Virus record (IMG/VR): IMGVR_UViG_3300042455_002003
Span: 1-64,000 of that record
Origin: a virus
DNA length: 64,000 nt
Direction: 5' to 3' (one strand)
The notes under the pieces are model-generated. The model saw only the letters and a list, made by a program, of their open reading frames with translations. It did no database searches and was not told where the DNA came from. Shown piece by piece: positions 26,974-35,840 of the stretch (the first letter of the stretch is position 1; the number at the start of each line of letters is the position of its first letter). The position numbers were made by a program, and so were the translations under genes.

Positions 26974-28569
26974 ATGAGTTACAAAAATGATAAAAAAAGT
27001 GTATTTGAAGAGGTTGGTATCATTAAGACGCTTAATGATATACCCGATTCAAAAAGTACCTCTTCTTTTGACTCTGCTAATAGCAATTCAAAAAACATAT
27101 TACCTTTTTTATTAGAGTTGTTGACTATTGTTTCTAATGATAAAAAAGAAAAAAGAGAAGCCGAAAAAGAGGAAAAGGAAAAAGAAAAAAACGTGGAACG
27201 TGGTTTTGATTTTAAACTCCCAGGTAACGGAAAACTTTTACAAAAAAAAAAGGAAGAAAAACCCGAAGAAGAACCCGAAGAAGAACCAAAATGGAAAACA
27301 ATTGTAAAAAAAATATTAATTAAATTTTTACCTGAATTTATTAAAATATTAAAAGAAGCTTTGATTTTGGGTATTAAAGCCACGTTTAATTGTGGTTCTG
27401 ATTTTGTGATGCCATCAGGAGCTAATATGTTAATGAATTTAGCTGATATAGATTATAATAATCTATTTAAAATGGACCCCAACGCTGGTGGTATGGCATC
27501 ATTTTTATTGGGTGATTCATCAAAAGATTTTGATAAGTTTATATACGATACAGTAAGAACACCAAACACCCTTAATGTTTGGCAAGGACCTAATGGTCCA
27601 TTAATAGATTTAACATATTTTTCTGGGGGTACACAAAACAATCAAATAGATTTTAAAGTAAATCAAAATTATGATGATAAAAATTTTGGTGATTTTTTAT
27701 TAGATTTTTTTGCAAGTGTAGAATTATTTAGTAAAGAAAAATTTATGGCAACATTATTAGATTTCTTTTTTGGTCTTATTTCTTCACAAACAGACACAAC
27801 TGTAGAACAATTAATTAATGAAGAAAAAACTAATAAAATTATAGACAAAATTTTAGATACAGACCCATGTTATGATGAAATAGTTTACGATAATTCTTTT
27901 TTTAGTTTTAATAATGAAGATTTAGAAGAAATAGAAAGAAGAGCAAGAGAAAGAAAATTGGGTGTAACGAACATAGATTTAGGTTGTGGTATTTTTGAAT
28001 TTGATTTAAATGACAACACACCTTTATTAGTGGGTTTTTTAGACGATATAAAAAATAACAACAACAACGCACAATTACAAGAAAGAAAAACAATACAATT
28101 ATTAAATTCAATAGAAGATATTGCTGCAAAGAATTCACCAAGAAATAGTGAAGCAATTAAGAAAAAATTTAATTGGGACATCTTATTAGAATTACCAAAA
28201 ATTCTTGTAAAAAATTCTGTTATGAAACCAACCGTTGTGGGGATTTATAACCTTTCGGGGTATATAACAACAGCGGTAAATACTACACAAAATACTAGTT
28301 TTGATTTTGTTATAAATAATAGAGTATTTGTTGAATACATAGCTAGAGAATCTTTAGCTGTTTTAGTAAAAATAACTTTTCAGGTATGGTTAAAACCTGA
28401 AATATTAAAACTTATTGCTAAAATGGTTAAAAAAATACTTAAGAAAATAGCAGAAAAGAAAATAAAAATAATCAAAAGTTACGCTAAAGCTAAATTAGCT
28501 GCTTCAGAAGACTCAGGGTTAATAAGTGGTGTACCTGAACCACAAATAAGTGGTGCTAATAACGTTTAA
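26974..28569 (+). CDS. Unknown large virion protein
   Basis: The 531-residue product has a charged, disordered N-terminal fifth (about residues 55-105, Lys/Glu runs including a PEEEPEEEP segment), then a large mixed domain with NCGSDFVMPSGANM and several conserved-looking Cys and aromatic residues. The C-terminal 70 residues are very Lys-rich (KKILKKIAEKKIKIIKS). It lies between a late motif and the gp5-like gene, so a baseplate or tail role is likely. No family is recognised. Confidence 0.65.
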   Translation: MSYKNDKKSVFEEVGIIKTLNDIPDSKSTSSFDSANSNSKNILPFLLELLTIVSNDKKEKREAEKEEKEKEKNVERGFDFKLPGNGKLLQKKKEEKPEEEPEEEPKWKTIVKKILIKFLPEFIKILKEALILGIKATFNCGSDFVMPSGANMLMNLADIDYNNLFKMDPNAGGMASFLLGDSSKDFDKFIYDTVRTPNTLNVWQGPNGPLIDLTYFSGGTQNNQIDFKVNQNYDDKNFGDFLLDFFASVELFSKEKFMATLLDFFFGLISSQTDTTVEQLINEEKTNKIIDKILDTDPCYDEIVYDNSFFSFNNEDLEEIERRARERKLGVTNIDLGCGIFEFDLNDNTPLLVGFLDDIKNNNNNAQLQERKTIQLLNSIEDIAAKNSPRNSEAIKKKFNWDILLELPKILVKNSVMKPTVVGIYNLSGYITTAVNTTQNTSFDFVINNRVFVEYIARESLAVLVKITFQVWLKPEILKLIAKMVKKILKKIAEKKIKIIKSYAKAKLAASEDSGLISGVPEPQISGANNV

Positions 28570-28574
28570 ATTGT

Positions 28575-29021
28575 ATGAGTAATAAAAATAAATGTAGGGA
28601 ATCAGAAAAAATTGGTCAAATAAATTTTAAAAGTTCACGTTCTGTTTTAAATGCAATAAAAAATTTATTTAAAGTACCGAATATACCAACAACAAATTTA
28701 ATTGATTCAAATATATTAGCGTACACGGGTAGTTTAAAACCTGGCATGAGTCCCGATAAAATTGCGGCAAGAATCATCCAAAGAAAATCTGAAGCAGGTT
28801 TACCTGTTGGTCCATTACCTGGGGGTCAAGTATCACCTGATGAGGTAATGGAAAAAATAAGGATGGAAGAAATTGTTAAAGCTTTAACTGAAGACGCTAG
28901 AATTGATGTGTGTACAAAAGCTGGTACACAATTACAGGCTACTGGTGGTAATGCGGGAGGTCCTATACAAGTTTTTGGTACTACAATAAACACTTCATGT
29001 GGTCATGGGCAAATGTTTTAA
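28575..29021 (+). CDS. Unknown virion-associated protein
   Basis: The 148-residue product has a basic N-terminal part, then a Gly/Pro-rich hinge (GLPVGPLPGGQVSPDEV), and a C-terminus rich in Gly, Thr and Asn that ends GGPIQVFGTTINTSCGHGQMF, with one Cys and one His. It starts five bases after the previous gene. It lies immediately upstream of the baseplate gene cluster, and the Gly-rich tail resembles small tip or spike accessory proteins, but the link is not proven. Confidence 0.55.
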   Translation: MSNKNKCRESEKIGQINFKSSRSVLNAIKNLFKVPNIPTTNLIDSNILAYTGSLKPGMSPDKIAARIIQRKSEAGLPVGPLPGGQVSPDEVMEKIRMEEIVKALTEDARIDVCTKAGTQLQATGGNAGGPIQVFGTTINTSCGHGQMF

Positions 29022-29023
29022 TT

Positions 29024-29200
29024 ATGAAGGGGTTGGATAAAAAGAGTAATACACAACTATTGGAACTTAGATTTAAATTGGGTCAGGATTTTTATAGAGT
29101 TAAGGAAGAAACTATAAAAAAATATGACCATATGAAAAATATAGAAAAGGTTTATAACTCAATTAATGAGGAATTAAAAAATAGAGGTGTAGATGTCTGA
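29024..29200 (+). CDS. Small helical protein
   Basis: ATG at 29024 lies two bases after the previous stop and gives 58 residues of charged helix (LLELRFKLGQDFYRVKEET). A start at 28997 would overlap the previous gene and is less likely. It overlaps the gp5-like gene start by eight bases, which suggests coupling. No family is recognised. Confidence 0.6.
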   Translation: MKGLDKKSNTQLLELRFKLGQDFYRVKEETIKKYDHMKNIEKVYNSINEELKNRGVDV

Positions 29201-30542
29201 AAGAAATGAATCCCTAGGAGAAGGGGCACGTGGTGACGGTTCGATAAAATCAAGAAATCAACAGAAAATAATACACTTAGGTATTGTTATTGATGTTAAT
29301 GACCCTGTAGCTGCGGGTAGAATTAGGGTGAAGATAAAAGGTTTTGATGATAAACCTGAAGATACCCCACCCACACCATGGTCAAAGTTTGACCCTTTAG
29401 TCTGTTTTCCTTTTTTACCTTTACATATAAACATAATCCCAAAAGTAGGTGAAACGGCTAAAATAATTTTATACGATAGTAAAAATGACCAAGCTGTCAG
29501 AGAATATGTCGGACCTTTAATACCACAATTAGGTGATAAGTTAAAAGAATCATTAGATTTTCCCGATGCTAAAAGAGGTAGACCTGATTTTCCATTAACT
29601 TATGAGAAATCAATAAAAAAAATTGTTACCGCTCAAGGTGTTTACCCTAATGTAGATGAGATTGCAATACAAGGACGTGACAACTCTGATATAATTTTTA
29701 AACCTTCAGAAGTTTTGATTAGAGCAGCAAAGTTCCTACCAGACCAACCTACGGTTAGAAATGAAGTGAACCCTGCCTATATACAATTAAAAACAATAAA
29801 TCCGGGTAAATACAGTACTAATATAGATATAAATGCTACTACTGATACTTTTTTTAAAAAAATATTACAACAAGAAAAATTTTCAGAGACTAGGACTGAT
29901 ATTAATATGGTTAGTAATAAGATTTATTTAATTGGTAGAGACAATAACTCATCAATTGTTAATCCTTATTTTACTGATGAAGAAGAATTTTCTTTAGAAG
30001 ATAAATTACACCCATTAGTTTATGGTGATATATTAAAAGATTTTATTGAAAAGTTATTTAATTGGGCTAAATCACACACCCACTCTTATCATAAATTACC
30101 GCAATATCCAGAAGAACCCGCTTATATTGAATTACAAAGATGGATGACCGAAGAATTACCTAGATTAAATAGTAGAAATATTTTTGCTGGTGGTGATTTT
30201 GAAAATAATAAAACAAAATCAACGGTAAATAAACAAGCAACCATATTACCTAATGAAGCTGAAGTTAGGGTTAATTCTGAAATACAAAGGGTTGACGAAA
30301 TTAATTCACCTTTAATTAGTATAAATGCAGTCAGGAATTGTGATGATAATGAATGTTTAGTTGAATTTGATATTATTAATAATGCGTCTGGTGAAATAAT
30401 AACTAAACTAGAAGGTAGGGGAGGAAATCAATTATTAGCTTATCAACAAGTTGTGACAGCATTATTATCTTATCTTGTTGCTAATGGTATTAATAATAGT
30501 GATGTTGAAATACCTCCTATTAACAAAATAAAAGTTTTCTAA
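29193..30542 (+). CDS. Baseplate hub protein with gp5-like OB domain
   Basis: The 449-residue protein has an OB-fold domain at about residues 25-110: IIHLGIVIDVNDPVAAGRIRV, then LPLHINIIPKVGETAKIILYD and REYVGPLIP. This is the N-terminal domain of T4 gp5, which sits in the central baseplate hub. No lysozyme domain follows, unlike T4 gp5. The middle (about residues 115-300) is a mixed domain of unknown fold with a conserved-looking HTHSYHKLP at about 295, and the C-terminus is a separate beta-rich part. It lies next to other tail genes. Confidence 0.7.
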   Translation: MSERNESLGEGARGDGSIKSRNQQKIIHLGIVIDVNDPVAAGRIRVKIKGFDDKPEDTPPTPWSKFDPLVCFPFLPLHINIIPKVGETAKIILYDSKNDQAVREYVGPLIPQLGDKLKESLDFPDAKRGRPDFPLTYEKSIKKIVTAQGVYPNVDEIAIQGRDNSDIIFKPSEVLIRAAKFLPDQPTVRNEVNPAYIQLKTINPGKYSTNIDINATTDTFFKKILQQEKFSETRTDINMVSNKIYLIGRDNNSSIVNPYFTDEEEFSLEDKLHPLVYGDILKDFIEKLFNWAKSHTHSYHKLPQYPEEPAYIELQRWMTEELPRLNSRNIFAGGDFENNKTKSTVNKQATILPNEAEVRVNSEIQRVDEINSPLISINAVRNCDDNECLVEFDIINNASGEIITKLEGRGGNQLLAYQQVVTALLSYLVANGINNSDVEIPPINKIKVF

Positions 30543-30560
30543 AATTATATCTTTTTTTTA

Positions 30561-30569
30561 GATATTTAT
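30561..30569 (+). promoter_or_regulatory. GATATTTAT late promoter motif
   Basis: GATATTTAT lies 16 bases before the ATG at 30586, after a gap of 43 bases between stop and start. Confidence 0.6.
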
Positions 30570-30585
30570 TAGTAAATAAAAACTA

Positions 30586-32088
30586 ATGAGTATATACAGA
30601 ACTTACTTTGATAAAGATACTGTAATTATAAGAAATTCTTGTGTCAATACAGGCAGAAACCCAATAGTAGAGTTATTTCATGGGGGGTCTAATAATGTAA
30701 ATGACTTAATTTATACTAGATATATTTTTAATTTGGATTTGACTGAATTAATATCTAAAGTTGCGAGTGGTGAGTATAATTTATCTAATCTAACACATAA
30801 AATTAATTTAACAAATACATCTTGTTTTGACAGGGAATTGTATTGTAAAACAGTTTCAAGTTCTTGTGGTGAAGTATCTAGAGCTACAAGTTTTGATTTA
30901 ATACTTTTTGAAGTACCTGAATTTTGGGATGAGGGTAATGGATATGATTATGTACCAACAACTTACCTAACTTGTGATACGGGTGACCAAGTATATTGTG
31001 AATCACCAGCAAACTGGGTTGAACGTGTAGGGTTTACATCTTGGTACCAACAAGGTGTTTATATAGACCCTACTATGTGGTGGCCAGGTTCATCAACAGG
31101 ATACACAGGAACAACAACCAACTTAGTTAAAGGTGAACAACACTTTGATAAGGGAAATGAAAACTTTTGTGTAGACGTTACTAACTATGTTAATGGTTTA
31201 ATTTTAAATAGTGTTACTGCTTGTACAATGGGTGTAGCTTTTTCACCAGGTTTAGAATCAGCTCCACAAGAATCTTTTTGTTATGTAGGATTTTTCTCTA
31301 GAGAAACCCAAACAGTTTATGAACCTTTTATGGAGAGTGTATATAATGATTTAATAAAAGATGATAGATGTGAATTTTATTTAGATAAAACAAACAGACT
31401 TTATCTATTTGTTAATGCTGGTGGTGAAAGAGTTAACGCTACCATAGATTCTGTTAGTATATACGACCAAAATGATAACGTATATCAGATAATACCGGCT
31501 ATAGATATAAAACAAACAACTACAGGTGTTTATTATGTTGAATTAAACGTATCTAGTGACCCTGTTAATGGTTACTGTGGTAATGTTCAGTTTAGAGATG
31601 TTTGGGAAAATGTAACTATAAACGGTAATAACGTAGGTGATATTGAGTTAGACTTCATTATTCAAGAAAAAAATTCTTATTATAATATTGGTTCTAATGA
31701 TAGAAGTGGTAGAGGCGTTGGTAATGGTAAAAACATATCAATATATGACTATCATTTTTCTTTTAATGGAATACAACGTAAAGAAAAAATAAAACGTGGT
31801 GATACTAGAAGAGTTGAGGTTCAGGCTACAATACCTTATACATCTGATTATAAACCTGTTGATAAAATGTATTATAGAATATACATTAAAGAAGGTGAAA
31901 CACAAATAGAATATCTTCCTTGGGGTGAATTAAATAGAACTGAAGATAGTAACTTCTTTTTAATTGATACTTCTTGGTTTATACCTAATGATTATTATTT
32001 AGAGTTTAAATTAGAATCAGGTAGTGAAATTAGAACTTACCACGATATCATACAATTTGAAATTGTTTCTGAAAAAGATTGGTGTTAA
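30586..32088 (+). CDS. Virion protein, tail or baseplate, with DNRLRE-like N-terminal domain
   Basis: The 500-residue protein has an N-terminal domain that begins TVIIRNSCVNTGRNPIVELF and then YTRYIFNLDLTELI, the layout of DNRLRE-type beta domains found on surface and phage proteins (two strands, then R-x-x-F-x-L). It includes many Cys (about eight) and many aromatic residues, including SWYQQGVYIDPTMWWPG. The C-terminal half consists of beta-strand-rich segments typical of Ig-like repeats. This fits an exposed adhesin, fibre or baseplate protein. It ends at a strong bidirectional terminator. Confidence 0.6.
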   Translation: MSIYRTYFDKDTVIIRNSCVNTGRNPIVELFHGGSNNVNDLIYTRYIFNLDLTELISKVASGEYNLSNLTHKINLTNTSCFDRELYCKTVSSSCGEVSRATSFDLILFEVPEFWDEGNGYDYVPTTYLTCDTGDQVYCESPANWVERVGFTSWYQQGVYIDPTMWWPGSSTGYTGTTTNLVKGEQHFDKGNENFCVDVTNYVNGLILNSVTACTMGVAFSPGLESAPQESFCYVGFFSRETQTVYEPFMESVYNDLIKDDRCEFYLDKTNRLYLFVNAGGERVNATIDSVSIYDQNDNVYQIIPAIDIKQTTTGVYYVELNVSSDPVNGYCGNVQFRDVWENVTINGNNVGDIELDFIIQEKNSYYNIGSNDRSGRGVGNGKNISIYDYHFSFNGIQRKEKIKRGDTRRVEVQATIPYTSDYKPVDKMYYRIYIKEGETQIEYLPWGELNRTEDSNFFLIDTSWFIPNDYYLEFKLESGSEIRTYHDIIQFEIVSEKDWC

Positions 32089-32090
32089 AT

Positions 32091-32122
32091 AAAAAAGGTC
32101 TGAGAAATCAGACCTTTTTTTT
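32091..32122. terminator. Bidirectional terminator
   Basis: A perfect 13-bp stem (AAAAAAGGTCTGA) with a GAAA loop and a T run on each strand. It separates the convergent plus-strand tail gene from the minus-strand gene at 32124. Confidence 0.92.
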
Positions 32123-32123
32123 A

Positions 32124-32516
32124 TTAATTTAATTTATTAACTTCTTTAGTGATATCCTCTATGTCATAGTCACCATTTTCCCAAGAGAATTTAAACCCAA
32201 CCTTAGAACTTTTTTCACCAAGGTTTTTTGTACTTATCCCGTATTTTTTAGCTAAGTCATTAAGTTTTTTCATAGCGGTATCTTTTTCACCAGATTCACC
32301 TTTTTCAGCCATAGCTTTTAATTTAATCATTAAACTAATGATTTTATCTTCAAGGTCTTTAGATGGTTTAAATCCTAATTTACCTCTTTCTGAATTTGTG
32401 TCCTTATCTCTATTATCACCAGCAGTTTGAAAACCTATAGCTTTTTCATTTAAAAACTTTTCTTCCAATCTTTGATTAGCTTCCTGAATTACTTTTAGTT
32501 TATCTCGTCTTTTCAT
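32124..32516 (-). CDS. DUF2786-like domain protein
   Basis: The 130-residue product has a basic N-terminal helix (KRRDKLKVIQEANQRLEEK) and a motif KLKAMAEKGESGEKDTAMKK with NDLAKKYGIS. The latter is the signature of DUF2786 proteins, small phage and bacterial proteins of unknown role. It is coupled to the upstream gene (32516 is shared as stop/start overlap). The leader-like start could make it a member of the packaged-protein set, but it does not show the final [IVL]-x-E pattern clearly. Confidence 0.6.
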   Translation of the reverse strand: MKRRDKLKVIQEANQRLEEKFLNEKAIGFQTAGDNRDKDTNSERGKLGFKPSKDLEDKIISLMIKLKAMAEKGESGEKDTAMKKLNDLAKKYGISTKNLGEKSSKVGFKFSWENGDYDIEDITKEVNKLN

Positions 32517-32944
32517 TAGTAAGAATAATTTGAACCATTTCTTCCGGCTTCTCTTACCCTCATATGCTGTTGGTACTTATCCTGTTGTTTTTGTTTTTCT
32601 TTCATTTCTTTATGTCTGGCATTATCAATAACTTGGTAATCATTAATTTTTTTCTTTAAATCCTCAAGTTTACCAATGAATTTTGTAAAGTCACTAGAAA
32701 ATGTATCTATTTCACTATGATAACCGTCAGAACCAGAAACAGCATCAGCGATACCATCTTTAAATTCTGTTTTTAAAGATTCCAAATCTCTACCTAATTT
32801 ATCAATAACACTATAAGCTGGGTGTTTTGTCATTGTTGTCTTCTTTTCAGGAGTTTTACCTTGTGAAGAATTCTCTTCTTCAGCAATAACTTTTTTAACT
32901 AACCTCTCTAAATCTTGCTCGTTAAGTTTGATTATTTTTTTCAT
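32516..32944 (-). CDS. Unknown protein with capsid-targeting-like leader
   Basis: The 142-residue product begins KKIIKLNEQDLERLVKKV and then IAEE. This leader is almost the same as the one in the gene at 42203-42481. After that come a Ser/Lys linker and two charged helices (about residues 50-110), then a Gln/His/Arg tail. No domain is known. If the leader is a capsid-targeting sequence, the protease would cut after IAE, residues 21-23, leaving the rest inside the head. Confidence 0.6.
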   Translation of the reverse strand: MKKIIKLNEQDLERLVKKVIAEEENSSQGKTPEKKTTMTKHPAYSVIDKLGRDLESLKTEFKDGIADAVSGSDGYHSEIDTFSSDFTKFIGKLEDLKKKINDYQVIDNARHKEMKEKQKQQDKYQQHMRVREAGRNGSNYSY

Positions 32945-32958
32945 TTTAATGTTTTTAT

Positions 32959-32967
32959 ATAAATATC
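32959..32967 (-). promoter_or_regulatory. GATATTTAT late promoter motif
   Basis: On the minus strand, GATATTTAT lies 14 bases before the ATG at 32944. Confidence 0.6.
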
Positions 32968-32997
32968 CCAGAAAAAAGAAAAATTTTAGGTTTACCC

Positions 32998-33029
32998 TTT
33001 GATTGATTAAAAAAAGATACTTATATTTG
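32998..33029 (+). promoter_or_regulatory. Host-type (Bacteroidetes) promoter
   Basis: TTTG at 32998-33001 and TATATTTG at 33022-33029, separated by 20 bp. This matches the Bacteroidetes housekeeping consensus (TTTG, about 19-21 bp, TAnnTTTG). It drives the plus-strand gene at 33064 independently of the flanking minus-strand operons. Confidence 0.7.
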
Positions 33030-33063
33030 TAGTGTTAACGTTTAAGAAAAAAAAACAATTTAT

Positions 33064-33804
33064 ATGGCAAGAGTTAAAGATTTAAAAGTACAAAATCCAA
33101 GTTACGTAGTAGACGTTATCGAGGTTTTGTCTTCAATGGACCCAAGTAAGTCCAACAAGTACCTACCATTCATGATTAAATGTACCGCTGAATGGGTAGA
33201 CTGGATTAATAATGAATTACGTAATGAAACATTTAAAGAAATGTTTGAGGTAATCAAAGATTTTGAGGACCTTTCACAACGTAATTTACTGGATAATAAA
33301 GATATCTATTCTTACGAATCAAATCAAGATATTATCGAAGCTGTAAAAACGGCTAAAGAAAAAATAACTCGTTCTGAGGTTAAGAAAAAAGAAACCGAAG
33401 TTCTTTATGAAGATGACCGTTGGTTGGTTATATTCCCACTTTCAACACGTAGTTCAAACCTTTATGGTAAAGCAACTAAGTGGTGTGTGGCAAGTGAAGA
33501 CCAAAACTACGGTAGATACTTCAAACAATATACTGAGAACGGTGTTCTAGTGTATTTGATTGATAAAAATGTCAAAGATAGTGAAGCTCGTAATAACATT
33601 TTCTCAAAAGTAGCATTTCACAATGACCGTAACAAACAAGACGGTATTACATTGTGGGATGTTGTTGACACACAAATGAACGTTAGCAACGCCATGAAAG
33701 TTTATAGTTTGGTCGGAAGTGAGATTATGACCATTATCAATGACAAATTGGAGAACGGACCTACCAACAAAGAGGCCGCATCTAAAAAAGGTATTAAAGA
33801 ATGA
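33064..33804 (+). CDS. Unknown protein in a self-contained moron-like unit
   Basis: The 246-residue product is not assigned to a family. It has a segment LYGKATKWCVASEDQNYGRYF followed by YTENGVLVYLIDKN, a pattern seen in several phage hypothetical proteins. The unit differs from its neighbours in having its own host-type promoter, its own terminator (33811-33842), opposite orientation, and Arg codons that are almost always CGT, where most other genes here use AGA. This is what morons (added, independently expressed phage genes) look like. Its last 110 bases occur again, mutated, at 35714-35823. Confidence 0.75.
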   Translation: MARVKDLKVQNPSYVVDVIEVLSSMDPSKSNKYLPFMIKCTAEWVDWINNELRNETFKEMFEVIKDFEDLSQRNLLDNKDIYSYESNQDIIEAVKTAKEKITRSEVKKKETEVLYEDDRWLVIFPLSTRSSNLYGKATKWCVASEDQNYGRYFKQYTENGVLVYLIDKNVKDSEARNNIFSKVAFHNDRNKQDGITLWDVVDTQMNVSNAMKVYSLVGSEIMTIINDKLENGPTNKEAASKKGIKE

Positions 33805-33806
33805 TA
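33697..33806 (+). repeat. Intact copy of a 110-bp repeat
   Basis: This segment (the 3' end of the moron gene plus two bases past its stop) matches 35714-35823 at about 103 of 110 bases by eye. Most differences are silent third positions or in the last codons. Confidence 0.9.
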
Positions 33807-33810
33807 CCAA

Positions 33811-33842
33811 AAAAAAGGGACTTTTTATAAGTCCCTTTTTTA
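33811..33842 (+). terminator. Rho-independent terminator
   Basis: Stem AAAAGGGACTT / AAGTCCCTTTT with a short AT loop and T run, four bases after the moron gene. On the minus strand the same hairpin can also end transcripts of the gene at 33865. Confidence 0.9.
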
Positions 33843-33864
33843 TTTTTAATTAAATAATATTAAA

Positions 33865-34707
33865 TTATATATTAATAAAATTAGCTTTAACGTTACTAAA
33901 ATCTTTTGTTAATGTTGAAATAGTAAATTCTTGGTCAATAGTCACAACCGTACTACCAATAGAGAAACTAATTGACGCAACTACTAGGTATAACTCATAA
34001 TCATTTGGACCTAAAGAGGTATTATCAGCAAATATGAAAGCAATAGGAGCCACTTCAAAATCACCACTAGATGAGTCAGTAACAAAACAACCAGGAGCTA
34101 AAGGTGTTACAACGTTATCAAAAAGTGTGTCTTGTGCTGACACAGTGTTTTTACCAGAAGAAAGACTGGCCCCAATATAATCACCTTCTATAGTAATTAA
34201 ACCTAAAGGTAAAACATAAAATCCGGTACTGTCATCTAAATATGCACTACCAACTAACCTGTAACTTTTAACAGCAACGTCACCACTAAATGCAATAGTA
34301 TCTTGGATTAAAGCAGATTCTTTTGATTCTAATAAAGTTGTGTATACATAAGTCCCACCACTATAACCAAAAGCTTCAACATCGTTTGCTAAAAGTGAAA
34401 ACTTATTTTCTTCTGTGTAAAGAGAATTGACTTCAACTACCTTTTGGTAAAAATCAGTAGTATCTGTAGCACTAGCCAACGTCAAAGATTTATCTATAAA
34501 AGAAAAATATTCAGGTCTAGCTAATAATGCTTTAATTTGAAGATTACCATTTACACCCCTATCTATTAAATAATTAAAGATTAAACCAGCATTAGAATAT
34601 TTATTTTCTAATTGGTTTAAAAATTCATCTATAGTTAGATTACTGTTACCAGCAACATTATTACCGACTAGTGCGTAAAATTGTTTAGTATTTTTATAAA
34701 AGTTCAT
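33865..34707 (-). CDS. Virion protein (probable tail sheath/tube or fibre component), unknown
   Basis: The 280-residue product has a helical N-terminal half (NLTIDEFLNQLENKYSNAG) and a beta-rich C-terminal half with many Ser, Thr, Val and Asp residues. The composition is typical of structural proteins. It belongs to a three-gene minus-strand set lying exactly between the two copies of the 110-bp repeat. No family is recognised. Confidence 0.6.
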   Translation of the reverse strand: MNFYKNTKQFYALVGNNVAGNSNLTIDEFLNQLENKYSNAGLIFNYLIDRGVNGNLQIKALLARPEYFSFIDKSLTLASATDTTDFYQKVVEVNSLYTEENKFSLLANDVEAFGYSGGTYVYTTLLESKESALIQDTIAFSGDVAVKSYRLVGSAYLDDSTGFYVLPLGLITIEGDYIGASLSSGKNTVSAQDTLFDNVVTPLAPGCFVTDSSSGDFEVAPIAFIFADNTSLGPNDYELYLVVASISFSIGSTVVTIDQEFTISTLTKDFSNVKANFINI

Positions 34708-34752
34708 TTTTTTTTATTTTATTAAATTATTATTTTTTATTGTTTTTAAAAA

Positions 34753-35229
34753 TTATTGAGTTGCTTGTGTTGCTTCCCCTAATGACGGTTTAAAACGTGT
34801 CTCTAAAGCTTTTACTACTTTTTCTTTTAGTGCTTTAGCGTTTTTAATTATTAAATCAACCTTTTCTTCGGGTGTATAAGATTTAATTGTTAAAACAATT
34901 TTTAAATTTTTTGAATCAAAATTTTCTTTAGTCACTATATTTATACTATCCTCATAACCAAAAATACTTGATGTATTAAAAGTTACTGTTTCTTTTTTTA
35001 ACACCTCACTAACTTTTTTAATTTCATCTTCGTTATTAAGGTATATAAAACCATCTTTATCTGTGGTCGCTTTTACAATCTCACTGTAAGTAGTTTTTTC
35101 TTTGATTACTTTAACCCCATTAAAGGTTAAAACTACATTCTCAAAATTTGAACTTATTTCAATAGGTTTATTATTTTTATCTAATAATTGACCTATTTTT
35201 ATCTTTTCTTTTATTGTTTCTACTGCCAT
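34753..35229 (-). CDS. Unknown virion protein, paralogue of its neighbour in the C-terminal domain
   Basis: The 158-residue product has a beta-rich N-terminal part and a C-terminal helix YTPEEKVDLIIKNAKALKEK, followed by ETRFKPSLGE. The gene just upstream (35232-35648) ends with LTPQQKVDVIKRNARRIKDN and QNRFGSQTS, which aligns residue by residue. So these two proteins share a C-terminal helical domain and differ in the N-terminal beta domain. Confidence 0.6.
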   Translation of the reverse strand: MAVETIKEKIKIGQLLDKNNKPIEISSNFENVVLTFNGVKVIKEKTTYSEIVKATTDKDGFIYLNNEDEIKKVSEVLKKETVTFNTSSIFGYEDSINIVTKENFDSKNLKIVLTIKSYTPEEKVDLIIKNAKALKEKVVKALETRFKPSLGEATQATQ

Positions 35230-35231
35230 AA

Positions 35232-35648
35232 TTAAGTATTTGTGTTATTAATTACTGATGTTTGGCTACCAAAACGGTTTTGTAAAGTTCGTTGGAAATT
35301 ATCTTTTATTCTTCTAGCATTTCGTTTAATAACATCTACTTTTTGTTGTGGTGTTAACTGTCTAATTTCAACAGGTAAAGGTAATTTATCTGGTGTGTCT
35401 AAAACACTACCAGGGTATTTAATAAGCTCATTTTCGTACCCACCAGGTTTAACAGCCAAATTAAATTCAGGCTTGTCCTTTACAGACATTGATTGTTCAC
35501 CAGTAAATTGAATTTTACCACTCTGAACGGAACCAGAAAAACTAACATCCGCTGCCGTAACAAACCATTCACCACCAACTCGTGTTTGTGCTTTATCTCC
35601 CTCAAAACATAAACATACATCTTGTATTTCTTGCATTTCTTCTGCCAT
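35232..35648 (-). CDS. Unknown virion protein with shared C-terminal helical domain
   Basis: The 138-residue product has an N-terminal beta domain with two Cys (DVCLCFEGDK) and VGGEWFVTAADVSFSG, then the shared helix LTPQQKVDVIKRNARRI. It has a late-type motif 31 bases before its start. It probably transcribes with 34753-35229 and 33865-34707 as one operon. Confidence 0.6.
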   Translation of the reverse strand: MAEEMQEIQDVCLCFEGDKAQTRVGGEWFVTAADVSFSGSVQSGKIQFTGEQSMSVKDKPEFNLAVKPGGYENELIKYPGSVLDTPDKLPLPVEIRQLTPQQKVDVIKRNARRIKDNFQRTLQNRFGSQTSVINNTNT

Positions 35649-35679
35649 TTTTTTATTTTTTAAAAAATATTATTTATAT

Positions 35680-35688
35680 ATAAATATG
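35680..35688 (-). promoter_or_regulatory. CATATTTAT late promoter motif
   Basis: On the minus strand, CATATTTAT lies 31 bases before the ATG at 35648, at the head of the three-gene virion operon. Confidence 0.55.
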
Positions 35689-35713
35689 TGTTGTCCCTAA
35701 GAAAAACGTAAAT

Positions 35714-35823
35714 AAAGTTTATAGTTTGGTTGGAAGTGAGATTATGACCATTATCAATGACAAATTGGAGAACGGCCCTACAAACAAAGAGGCGGCAACC
35801 AAAAAAGGTATTAAAGAATAATA
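35714..35823 (+). pseudogene. Remnant of the moron gene (last 36 codons)
   Basis: A 110-bp piece nearly equal to 33697-33806 is found here without the rest of the gene. It reads KVYSLVGSEIM at the start, runs to KEAATKKGIKE, and stops with TAA instead of TGA. It is followed by a related but imperfect hairpin at 35841-35867. It is most likely left from recombination that placed the three virion genes between two copies. Confidence 0.85.
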
Positions 35824-35840
35824 CCTATCTATCACAAAAT

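Noticed and set aside
26979-28181. Long minus-strand frames rich in Phe, Ser and Leu opposite the 26974 gene
   Set aside because: They are the reverse image of Lys/Glu-rich codons; the plus-strand gene fits the operon and the late motif.
29193-30542. Tail lysozyme domain as in T4 gp5
   Set aside because: Only the OB domain is recognisable; no glycoside hydrolase motif is seen after it.
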